From assembly GCA_002454425.1 (NCBI GenBank), contig DKIV01000041.1, positions 48,486-70,641 of the forward strand: DNA of 22,156 bases, in the 5' to 3' direction. The notes under the pieces are model-generated. The model searched no databases and had not been told where the DNA came from. It worked only from the letters and a program-made list of their open reading frames with translations. The translations under genes were made by a program, and so were the position numbers. This document shows, one piece after another, positions 7,431 to 15,396 of the stretch (positions within the stretch are counted from its first letter, which is position 1; each line of letters starts with the position of its first letter). The stretch comes from Sphingobacteriaceae bacterium UBA6709 (lineage in GTDB: Bacteria; Bacteroidota; Bacteroidia; Sphingobacteriales; Sphingobacteriaceae).

Positions 7431-10262
7431 CTAGTAAATGAAGCTTCCGTCACCTCTCCGCTTCAACACCTGTCCCTTACGTTTGGGAGTGCCCCCCCAC
7501 CGTTGAAGATTAGTAGATATTGAAAATCCAATGGTACGCCCCTGACTAGCGGATAAGGTATTTGTATATCCCGAGGCTGTCTGCGTCTGTTGTACAATAT
7601 TATTCTGATTAAGGAGGTCATTTACAACCACTGCCAGGATAAGGCTGCGCTTCTTGAAGAACTCTTTCTGAATATTGACATTTAACAGAAACGGCGAAGG
7701 ATTGCCAAGTTGTTCGTACCCACGCGTAATATTCTTATTCATGCCAAACCCCGCCCTATAGGTTTCAAGAAATACCATCGTCGCGTCAAGCGCTAATGAA
7801 TAATTATGAATCTTTGAAGATATTGAATTCTGAAGTTCACTTCTTGTCGAATTGAAAGAATAACCGAAGGATGGAAAAATATCGAGATCCTTAATCGGTG
7901 TCATGTTCGCGCTAAGACGGTGATCCTGACGAAAGGAATGCGCGTCATACACCACATTATTACTCATCGCCTTGCTCAGGCTCTTCGTTATTATCCCTGA
8001 ATAGTTTACATTGTATTTAGCATTCCAGCTTTTAGAAAGATTATATGACAAGCCAAAATTTTGACTTCCGCTCAGATTAACAAAATGCGTCTCATTGATA
8101 GATCTCGTTATAGACTCGGAACCATTGGTAATTGTCTGTAATCGCTGAATGATGTTACTCTGCACCCGATCCTGTTCGTAACTATAATTGACCGTGATAC
8201 CTATTGAGGCTTTCTGCTTCTGGAGAAATTTACTGTAATTCACGTCAATGACATGACTGAATGAGGGCTTGAGATCCGGATTTCCAACAACAATATTGTT
8301 GGCATCTGTAAGATCTGTAAAGGGTTGTATCTGGCTGAACTGCGGCATGCTCGTCGTCGCGCGATAGTTCATAGAGAGTCTCTCCGAATTCGTTTTACTA
8401 TAAGCCGCGCGAAACGCGGGAATCACGCGAAGGTCGCTGATGGAGGCGTTGGCGTTGGCTCCCGCCCTTCGGTCCAAACGCTCGCCCTTCATACTTGTAG
8501 ACAACAGACGTGCCCCCAACGCGATGTTAAACTTCTTGTTAACAAAGCGGTAGTTAACGCCTGTATTCAGCTGTTCCTGATGGTAATGAAAGATATTGCT
8601 TAACCGTTCAAGTTCAAATCTGCTGCCATCGGCACGTACGGAATCCGAAATAGCATTACTTTTGTTGCCGCTGTAGTTGTATTGCGATAAAAACTCAATA
8701 CGCGAACTTTTCCCTAATGGCTCGGTAAAATTAGCAGATAGCCTATGACTCAGGCCATCATTCTCGCGCGTAGCTATGATATGCGCTGAGGAATCCCGCA
8801 CAAGCTGATTTTTCGTAGTATCAGCAAAAAAACGAAAAGTATTTTTACCTTCATCCTCGCTTTCGCTATCCGATACGTTCAGACCATATTGTAGTGAAAA
8901 CAGGCGATCTTTCTTTCTAAACTTATGCACAAACAACAATGAGCTCGTTAGATTAGGAGCGTTGTTCTTGCCGACATTCTGTGCCTGTATTTCCTGATGC
9001 TCAAACCCACTTGTGTAATTGTTGATATTCTGTCTGTAGGAATCATTTTCATTGACACCCTTGTTTGTTCCCCAGTTAACGTTCAGCTGCAAGGTATTAG
9101 CGGAATCTACATTATAATCCAACTGAGTCATTAGGTTATGGACGGAGTTACTACTGTAGGAAGTACTGTGATTTATGAAATTACTAACCCCCAGCGTGCT
9201 GTTATTCTGACCATAGCTATTATTTGTGTTACGGTTCCTGTTGTCAAAATACGAGTAGTTCACAGACAACTGTACTTTCTTAGAGAGTTGGTCGCGAAAA
9301 TTCAAACCAGGACCGATAGCGCGCGAGTATCCGGGATCAGCGGTGATTTCGGGGCCAAACGATGGTGGTACAGCATAGGATCGAAACTTCGTATTAGAAA
9401 ATGTTCCAGAGACCCCTACCTGCCGGTTAGCGTTAAAATTCATCAAAAAGGCATTTGCCTGCAGATTCCTGTTGTTACCGTAACTCAAGGTACCGTTTAA
9501 CGTGGTGCCCACCGACCTATCAGCTAGTGTGGTAATATTTAATACTTTCTGTGGCTCGCCTTCTTTTATGCCTGTCAATTTTGCCATCTCGCCGTAATCA
9601 TCGACGATCTGTATTTTATCAACAATGTCGGCAGGCAGATTTTTCATTACCTGTGCCAGATCACTTGCCGCGTAGTCCTTACCATTTATTCTAACGGTAG
9701 TTATCGACTTACCCTGATATTTTAATGTCCCCTTGTTGTTGTCAACGTCCATACCCTCCATTACCCGCAACAACCTACCTACGGCATCATTCTTTCTTAG
9801 GGTGTAATCACTGGCGTGATATTCTACGGTATCTTCTTTAAATTTTATGCCGTGTTTCAGCCGAATATTCACTTCATCTAACAAGGTGCTGCTCGCCGAC
9901 ATCTGAATAGCCGGCAAGGACACATCTCCCTTATCCTCAATATTAAAAGACTTGCTCCACGGCTTGAAACCTATACTTGAAAGATGTATTTGAAAAGTCC
10001 GCGAAGGGACTTTCAGAATTGTGAACTTTCCATCAATGCTACTGCTTGTCTTAAGGGTGTCCTTACCCGCTATAAGACTCACCAGCACACCGGGAATACT
10101 ATTCCCCGAGGAGTCGGCAACAGTCCCTTTAACGCTGAAAGACGCGGAGCCCGACTGCCCTTTTACACTCAGGGAAAACGATATCATGAGGACAAGGCAT
10201 AACCACGGATAACCAGTTAATCCCTGGGGGAAACTATATTTAAAGTATTTAAGGAATAGCAT
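7431..10262 (-). CDS. Outer-membrane beta-barrel protein, TonB-receptor-like, with CarboxypepD_reg domain
   Basis: This is a large outer-membrane protein of 943 residues, start ATG at 10262. A signal peptide with an extended N-region is followed by a hydrophobic core (LCLVLMISFSLSV, residues 21-33). A carboxypeptidase-regulatory-like beta-sandwich covers about 44-120 (FSVKGTVADSSGNSIPGV). A plug-like domain covers about 130-245 (VRINGKDY, NLPADIVDKIQIVDDYG). The rest is a barrel of alternating strands rich in Asn and Tyr. It belongs to the broad Bacteroidota group of outer-membrane beta-barrel proteins related to TonB-dependent receptors. The substrate cannot be read from sequence. No SusD partner is adjacent, so it is not a standard SusC. 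After the last strand-like segment (TIGFSISTNLQRW) it carries a basic tail of about 20 residues. It is divergent from the MFS gene. Confidence 0.82.
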   Translation of the reverse strand: MLFLKYFKYSFPQGLTGYPWLCLVLMISFSLSVKGQSGSASFSVKGTVADSSGNSIPGVLVSLIAGKDTLKTSSSIDGKFTILKVPSRTFQIHLSSIGFKPWSKSFNIEDKGDVSLPAIQMSASSTLLDEVNIRLKHGIKFKEDTVEYHASDYTLRKNDAVGRLLRVMEGMDVDNNKGTLKYQGKSITTVRINGKDYAASDLAQVMKNLPADIVDKIQIVDDYGEMAKLTGIKEGEPQKVLNITTLADRSVGTTLNGTLSYGNNRNLQANAFLMNFNANRQVGVSGTFSNTKFRSYAVPPSFGPEITADPGYSRAIGPGLNFRDQLSKKVQLSVNYSYFDNRNRNTNNSYGQNNSTLGVSNFINHSTSYSSNSVHNLMTQLDYNVDSANTLQLNVNWGTNKGVNENDSYRQNINNYTSGFEHQEIQAQNVGKNNAPNLTSSLLFVHKFRKKDRLFSLQYGLNVSDSESEDEGKNTFRFFADTTKNQLVRDSSAHIIATRENDGLSHRLSANFTEPLGKSSRIEFLSQYNYSGNKSNAISDSVRADGSRFELERLSNIFHYHQEQLNTGVNYRFVNKKFNIALGARLLSTSMKGERLDRRAGANANASISDLRVIPAFRAAYSKTNSERLSMNYRATTSMPQFSQIQPFTDLTDANNIVVGNPDLKPSFSHVIDVNYSKFLQKQKASIGITVNYSYEQDRVQSNIIQRLQTITNGSESITRSINETHFVNLSGSQNFGLSYNLSKSWNAKYNVNYSGIITKSLSKAMSNNVVYDAHSFRQDHRLSANMTPIKDLDIFPSFGYSFNSTRSELQNSISSKIHNYSLALDATMVFLETYRAGFGMNKNITRGYEQLGNPSPFLLNVNIQKEFFKKRSLILAVVVNDLLNQNNIVQQTQTASGYTNTLSASQGRTIGFSISTNLQRWGGTPKRKGQVLKRRGDGSFIY

Positions 10263-10324
10263 TAAGAGGAAAAAGATTGTTTATGTCGATATCTCTGAGA
10301 TCTGAATACATATGAAGAGCGCGA

Positions 10325-10332
10325 CAAATATA
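10325..10332 (-). promoter_or_regulatory. Candidate -7 box for the outer-membrane barrel gene
   Basis: On the minus strand TATATTTG matches TAnnTTTG, 62 bases before the ATG at 10262. No convincing -33 TTG lies at the right distance, so this rests on one short motif in a plausible place. Confidence 0.35.
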
Positions 10333-10450
10333 CCATAATAATTAACGTTACTTATCCGTATTTGATAGTTACACAGAATGCTAACGTAACAGCAAAAATC
10401 ATTATTACATTTTTATGGTGAAAGGAAAATATTCGCGTTGAGGAATATCT

Positions 10451-10458
10451 TACTTTTG
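10451..10458 (+). promoter_or_regulatory. Candidate -7 box for the MFS transporter gene
   Basis: TACTTTTG matches TAnnTTTG and lies 35 bases upstream of the ATG at 10494, giving a leader of about 30 bases. The nearest TTG (10438-10440) is too close to be a standard -33 element. Confidence 0.35.
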
Positions 10459-10493
10459 CGGCGCAATGACAATGATAGCATTGCCAAAGTATA

Positions 10494-11714
10494 ATGAACA
10501 CTACGAAAACACTCCGCAGGGAGAATGAAGGCATAGCCACCATCCTGGCATTTGCGCTACTCCCCTTATCCGGCTTTGCCACCGACATCTATATTCCATC
10601 GCTCCCTTCAATGGCATCCTCATTGTCTGTCAGCAATCTTGAGGTACAATTAACGCTGAGCCTCTTTCTCATCAGTTATGGTGTTTCTCAACTATTTGTG
10701 GGAAGTATCGCCGACAGCTTCGGCAGATATAAACTCAGTCTCTGGGGTCTGGTCATATTTGGTATCGCGAGTCTTTTGATTGCCAGCGTGCATAACATCT
10801 ACCTGATTTATCTGATGCGTGTCATTCAGGGAATTACTACGGCCACCGTTATCGTCGCCAAGCGGGCCTTCTTTGTTGACGTATTCTCCGGAGATAAGCT
10901 AAAGCATTACTTGAGCCTGTTCACCATCGCATGGTCTGCAGGTCCTATTGTTGCTCCTTTTGTTGGGGGGTATTTACAGACCGCCTTCGGCTGGGAATCA
11001 AACTTCTACTCCCTGGCGATCTTTGCCTTTGTCCTTGCCGCCTTTGAATATTTCTATAGCGGAGAGACGCTCAAACACTTTCACCCTTTTTCCCCTCATA
11101 ATATCATCAAAGTGTATACCAACATGTTACGAACCGTCAATTTTTCATTGGGCATCGTCATGCTTGGGCTTTCCTACGCAATGGTGATGCTTTACAATAT
11201 GACGGGTCCCTTTATCATTGAACATCATTTACACCTCACTCCTGTGGTAGCTGGCTACAGCTCTTTGATTCTCGGATTGGCGTGGATGGTAGGAGGTTTC
11301 GTCAGCAAAGCGACAATCAACAAACCCTTTCTCCGCAAGATGATTACCATCGTTTCGCTGCAGCTATTTTTCATTGGAGCCATGCTCATTTGCACCAACC
11401 TTGTTGAGTCGTTATACGTCATGGTAGCTTTCGCGTTTCTTGTACATGTCACCGCCGGATTTATATTTAACAACTATTTCACTTTCTGCCTGGGTCTATT
11501 TCCGGCAAATGCAGGTTCTGCCAGCGGTCTTACGGGCGGCATCACTTATATCATCGTTTCTTTTGTTTGTTCCTGGGTGCTTTCTTTCATCCCTGCAAAA
11601 GACCCGATCAACCTCGGCTACAGTTATCTGGCGTTGAGCATCCCTTCAGCGATAATTATGTACCTCATATTTAAGCACGTGCGAAAAACCAACAAATCCG
11701 CTAGTGCCGCTTAA
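10494..11714 (+). CDS. MFS drug-resistance transporter, Bcr/CflA type
   Basis: This is a 406-residue inner-membrane transporter with about twelve hydrophobic helices, the usual size for a 12-helix MFS exporter. ATDIYIPSLPSM (29-40) matches the Bcr/CflA pattern in the first helix. GSIADSFGRYK (70-80) is the MFS motif A loop between helices 2 and 3. WSAGPIVAPFVGGYL (147-161) is the motif C region of helix 5, typical of proton-drug antiporters. Known Bcr/CflA members export bicyclomycin, chloramphenicol or other small molecules; the substrate here is unknown. The gene is divergent from an outer-membrane barrel gene and its TAA overlaps the stop of the convergent esterase gene by four bases. No transcriptional regulator is adjacent. 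Confidence 0.9.
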   Translation: MNTTKTLRRENEGIATILAFALLPLSGFATDIYIPSLPSMASSLSVSNLEVQLTLSLFLISYGVSQLFVGSIADSFGRYKLSLWGLVIFGIASLLIASVHNIYLIYLMRVIQGITTATVIVAKRAFFVDVFSGDKLKHYLSLFTIAWSAGPIVAPFVGGYLQTAFGWESNFYSLAIFAFVLAAFEYFYSGETLKHFHPFSPHNIIKVYTNMLRTVNFSLGIVMLGLSYAMVMLYNMTGPFIIEHHLHLTPVVAGYSSLILGLAWMVGGFVSKATINKPFLRKMITIVSLQLFFIGAMLICTNLVESLYVMVAFAFLVHVTAGFIFNNYFTFCLGLFPANAGSASGLTGGITYIIVSFVCSWVLSFIPAKDPINLGYSYLALSIPSAIIMYLIFKHVRKTNKSASAA

Positions 11715-12649
11715 GGCAGGGGATGCTTCCTGAAGAATTCCCACATTAGATCGTTAGCATTAATGAGGGTCGACGGAGCCTGTGCTCCTGGACGCGTGCG
11801 GTCGCCTCCCGGCCAGGAATGGCCGCCATCCTCAGTTACATACAAGGTCACCAGTGGCTCGCCGGAACTGCCGAGCCACTCTTTCCTGCGATAGCCCGAT
11901 TTAAACAACGATTCGCGGGGTCTCATAGCACAGCCATTACGCTTCGCCCAACGACTCATCGTACTATCAACGGCGGGGAACACATAGCCTAAAAAACTGT
12001 CCGTTCCTTTGTAGGGCACAATCTTATCCCTGACAGAGTGAAAATGCATAATTGGCACAGCCCTTAACTGAGGCCTATCGTCCTGATATACCATGGTGCA
12101 GGCAACGGGTGCTATCGCCGAGATCTTAAATGGCAGTTCCGCCGCAAGGCGATAGGCGAGCATTCCCCCGTTAGACATGCCTGTAACAAAGACTTTCCTC
12201 GGGTTAATACGATAACGTTGCACAAGAGTATCAATGAGCCTGGAAATGAATTTTACGTCATCAACCCCCTGCCGCATGGCAAAATCACAACAGCCACCCG
12301 CGTTCCATGTACGCACGGCCAAAGAGCTTTCTTTCTTGATACCATTAGGATACACAGCAATGAAACCCGCTTTATCCGCCTTCTCTGAAAAATGATACTG
12401 CCGCTCGAACAAGGCTGCTGAGCCCCCGGCGCCATGCAAACCTATTACCAGGGCTAGCGAATCGCTGCCATGCTCATACACCGGTGGCAGATTGATCAAA
12501 TAGGAACGCTCGTAGCCATCGACAATCATTGACTGCCAAAAATGTCGCCCCTCAATCCTCGTATGCTCTTGAGCGCTAAGCTGAAGAAAGCATATACATA
12601 AAAGACCAGCGGCAATAAAGAATCTCAAAGAGTCATTGTATCGCTTCAT
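11711..12649 (-). CDS. Secreted esterase, PHB depolymerase / feruloyl esterase (LpqC-like) family
   Basis: This is an exported alpha/beta-hydrolase of 312 residues from the ATG at 12649; a TTG one codon earlier is not preferred. A signal peptide covers about residues 1-27 (FFIAAGLLCICFLQLSAQ). The oxyanion-hole region is LHGAGG (71-76). WNAGGCCDF (115-123) is characteristic of this family. The nucleophile is Ser159 in GMSNGG; likely triad partners are Asp208 (SVRDKIVP) and His277 (DGGHSWPGG). Members act on ester bonds in polyhydroxybutyrate, feruloylated or acetylated polysaccharides. It lies 45 bases downstream of an outer-membrane receptor gene on the same strand and near a beta-galactosidase, so a plant-polysaccharide ester is the likelier substrate by inference. 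Confidence 0.86.
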   Translation of the reverse strand: MKRYNDSLRFFIAAGLLCICFLQLSAQEHTRIEGRHFWQSMIVDGYERSYLINLPPVYEHGSDSLALVIGLHGAGGSAALFERQYHFSEKADKAGFIAVYPNGIKKESSLAVRTWNAGGCCDFAMRQGVDDVKFISRLIDTLVQRYRINPRKVFVTGMSNGGMLAYRLAAELPFKISAIAPVACTMVYQDDRPQLRAVPIMHFHSVRDKIVPYKGTDSFLGYVFPAVDSTMSRWAKRNGCAMRPRESLFKSGYRRKEWLGSSGEPLVTLYVTEDGGHSWPGGDRTRPGAQAPSTLINANDLMWEFFRKHPLP

Positions 12650-12694
12650 CAATTAAAGATAACAGCTTTTCTTGCCTTAATCCGCCACTCCGAA

Positions 12695-15127
12695 CTACTT
12701 TTTAACACGACCAGCCTCCTCTTCAAGACCTGTAGCGCGACCCCGGTTGAGCTTCATATCCTTATTGCCAAAGCGATACGACATAGAAAGACGGAGCATT
12801 CTGGTATCTCCTCGCTGGAAAAGCTTGTAATCTAAGCCTGGATAAGCGCTGCTAATTCGGGTATAGCTGGTTCTGAAAATGTCGACCATCGCCAGTCTTA
12901 CATCAAAGCGCTTATCGGCGAAGCTCTTACTGATCCCTAAGTCTACTGTATAACGCGGCTTGATTGCTAATGTCGCGTACACCTCCTTGGTATGAAAATT
13001 TCCACTCAATTCTACAGACATGGTCTTATCCACCGTAAACGTCTGAACATGATTTATCATTAAAGTCGTTTGATCATTGTCAAGCTTCTGCCCGTTCAAA
13101 TCCGGCGACTTAAACTGATTTCTAAAGAGTAACGCGTTGGTGTTGCTCGTCCACCAGGAAGTAAATGATATTGGCGCAGTGAGATTTAGTGTCCAGGAGT
13201 TCTGCTCGGCCATATTTGTTCTGGTTTGATAAAGCGCGCTCTTGGCAGCTTCCGGCAGAATAACCTCGGTGATGCCATCGGTAGTACGCGCGAAGCTGGC
13301 GGAAAGAATATACTTCTTTTTGAAGGTGTACGACATTTCTACCGCATTGGTATATTCCGGCTTCAGAAATGGATTTCCCCGATTAAACGTGTATCTGTCA
13401 ATAAAAAATTCAAACGGATTCAGCGCGTCATACTGAGGACGGGTAATGCGCCGGCTATAGGTAAATCCCAAAGCGTGATCAGGATTCATCGTATAGTTTA
13501 TCGCTGCACTGGGGAAGAAATCCAGATAATGACGCTTCACTACCTGGCCCGTGGTCACCAGATTACCACGCGAATTAGTCTGCTCAGCGCGCAGTCCCGC
13601 CTGAACATTCCACTTATTCAGGTCGCCTTTGATTATCAGGTATCCAGCGTTGATATTCTCATCATATATAAAATGATTGCTGCGCAAGAGATCACGATCC
13701 CATTGTCCGTCAACCATAACATTAAACCCAAAATCATTATCTGTTTCCACCCAACTCGACTTGTACCCTGCTTCAAACTTAAGAGCCTTGGAAAGAGGAT
13801 GTACATAGTCAGCTTTTATAGCATAAATGGCAATATTCACCGGAATAAGCGTATTGATGCGCTCTCTCATCTCCGGTTTAGCGCTCACGTACTGATAAAG
13901 ATTATCATAATAGATATCTTCCTCGCTTTTATTAGTTGAATAATCAAGATCCACACTAATCTCCCGTCCCAGCGTATCCAGCTTTCCCCGGTAATTTATA
14001 TTATAGCTTATATTCCTATTTTTGGAATGAAACGTGTTGCTGCTTAATACGGTAGAATCAACCGGACCGCCCAAAGTGCTTATACCCGTACGATTTGTAG
14101 ATCTCTCTCTCCAATTGCCACTATACGCATTGATCTGTGCTCCCAAAACATGATCCTTATGCAGTTGCCAGTCGGCCCCCAGCTTAACGCTGTGATTGTC
14201 CCAACGGCGTTTCCCATCACTTTTCTGAGAAAAGAAGTTGCTGATGCCTTCGTATTCATTGATACGATCAATGTCCATTTTCCGTCGGCCTTCGTTATTG
14301 TTATAGTTGTAATTGGCGAAAACATTCAAGCGCGCAGATTTTGAATTAAGCGTAACACCGGTATTTGTCTTCCGGTAGCCAGAATAGCCGCCGCCAGCGG
14401 TGATGGTCCCGTTAGTACCATAGCTTTTATTTTTCTTTAGACGAATGTTTATGATGCCTGATTTCCCCTCAGCTTCATATCGTGCGGATGGATTGGCGAT
14501 AACTTCTATAGACTCAATTTCATTACTCTGCATATTACGTAACATCGTGGCCAGATCAGCAGCGCTCAGATAGGTCTGCTTACCATCGATCATCACCAAA
14601 ACGCCCTGTTTTCCCCGAAGAGAGATATTATCATCTTTGTCAACGCTTACCCCCGGGGCGCGTTGAAGCACCTCTAAGGCTGAAGCCCCCGCGGAAACAC
14701 TGCTTGCGGAAACGTTCAGAATAAGTTTATCGCCAACACGTTCTATCAATGATTTTTTAGCAACTACCGACACCGATGACAATTGCCTACTCTCGGTTTC
14801 CATAGTCAGTGTGCCCAGATCTATAAGATTGGCATCGTCGGTAATCTGCATAATATCAGTGCGAAACATCTTCCTTCCAATCAGACTAAGCACAACGTTG
14901 TACTTACCAGCCTTTACACCTTTAAATATGAAAACTCCGGAAGCATCGGTCATCGTCATCATCACCCTCGCGGAGTCGGACGCGCGAGCAAGGATCACGG
15001 AAACATAGTCAAGCGGCACTCCGCCTGATCCAACTACCTTTCCTTTTATTTCTGCTGCCGCGGCAGGAAGGGTAAAAGATGATAACAGCAACAGCATAAG
15101 GAGATTTAGATAGGTAAAATTTTTCAT
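12695..15127 (-). CDS. Outer-membrane receptor, TonB-dependent plug and beta-barrel (OMP_b-brl_3-like)
   Basis: From ATG at 15127 the protein has 810 residues and begins with a clean signal peptide (LLMLLLLSSFTLPAAAA, to about residue 25). An in-frame ATG at 15169 would add a 14-residue extension and is less likely. A carboxypeptidase-regulatory-like domain follows (EIKGKVVGSGGVPLDYVSVI, 26-110). A TonB plug domain covers about 125-232 (LQRAPGVSV, ISLRGKQGVLVMIDG, EVIANPSARYEAEGKSGIIN). The long beta-barrel ends near LSMSYRFGNKD, followed by a charged tail. It should import or bind an extracellular ligand with energy from TonB. No SusD-like lipoprotein is adjacent. It probably forms an operon with the esterase and is divergent from the GH35 gene. 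Confidence 0.85.
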   Translation of the reverse strand: MKNFTYLNLLMLLLLSSFTLPAAAAEIKGKVVGSGGVPLDYVSVILARASDSARVMMTMTDASGVFIFKGVKAGKYNVVLSLIGRKMFRTDIMQITDDANLIDLGTLTMETESRQLSSVSVVAKKSLIERVGDKLILNVSASSVSAGASALEVLQRAPGVSVDKDDNISLRGKQGVLVMIDGKQTYLSAADLATMLRNMQSNEIESIEVIANPSARYEAEGKSGIINIRLKKNKSYGTNGTITAGGGYSGYRKTNTGVTLNSKSARLNVFANYNYNNNEGRRKMDIDRINEYEGISNFFSQKSDGKRRWDNHSVKLGADWQLHKDHVLGAQINAYSGNWRERSTNRTGISTLGGPVDSTVLSSNTFHSKNRNISYNINYRGKLDTLGREISVDLDYSTNKSEEDIYYDNLYQYVSAKPEMRERINTLIPVNIAIYAIKADYVHPLSKALKFEAGYKSSWVETDNDFGFNVMVDGQWDRDLLRSNHFIYDENINAGYLIIKGDLNKWNVQAGLRAEQTNSRGNLVTTGQVVKRHYLDFFPSAAINYTMNPDHALGFTYSRRITRPQYDALNPFEFFIDRYTFNRGNPFLKPEYTNAVEMSYTFKKKYILSASFARTTDGITEVILPEAAKSALYQTRTNMAEQNSWTLNLTAPISFTSWWTSNTNALLFRNQFKSPDLNGQKLDNDQTTLMINHVQTFTVDKTMSVELSGNFHTKEVYATLAIKPRYTVDLGISKSFADKRFDVRLAMVDIFRTSYTRISSAYPGLDYKLFQRGDTRMLRLSMSYRFGNKDMKLNRGRATGLEEEAGRVKK

Positions 15128-15396
15128 TGCTTTTAGTCGATTGATGAACGAAGCTAGTAGCAAGTACATCAATTCTCTAACTCATTTAGGTATCCGTCCT
15201 ATATATCTCGGTTAATAACGGATTTGTGTCGGTAAGCAGATTTATTAAAAATCTTCCGGTTTACATACGTTCAGACTTCATTATCCTATTTACCTATCGT
15301 CAAATATCGACAATGTGTACGAACACACCTATTTTTTTATTAATCCAATAACAGAATATTTACCTTTATTTCAGTTAACCAACACCAAGTTGCTCA
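15128..15396. promoter_or_regulatory. Divergent control region between receptor and GH35 genes
   Basis: This 269-base AT-rich stretch must hold the promoters of both genes. A perfect inverted repeat, TGTGT-ACGA-ACACA, lies at 15314-15327, followed by a T-run at about 15332-15338. TACCTTTA at 15361-15368 is one base off the TAnnTTTG box and lies 29 bases before the GH35 start. No gene is seen here. Operator function is inference. Confidence 0.3.

Noticed and set aside
7329..7442. 37-codon plus-strand frame starting at ATG 7329
   Set aside because: It is short, has no recognisable features and overlaps the 3' end of the barrel gene on the other strand.
13226..13939. 237-codon plus-strand open frame inside the second outer-membrane receptor
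   Set aside because: It lies fully antisense to a clear TonB-receptor gene, its translation shows no domain and it lacks a promoter.
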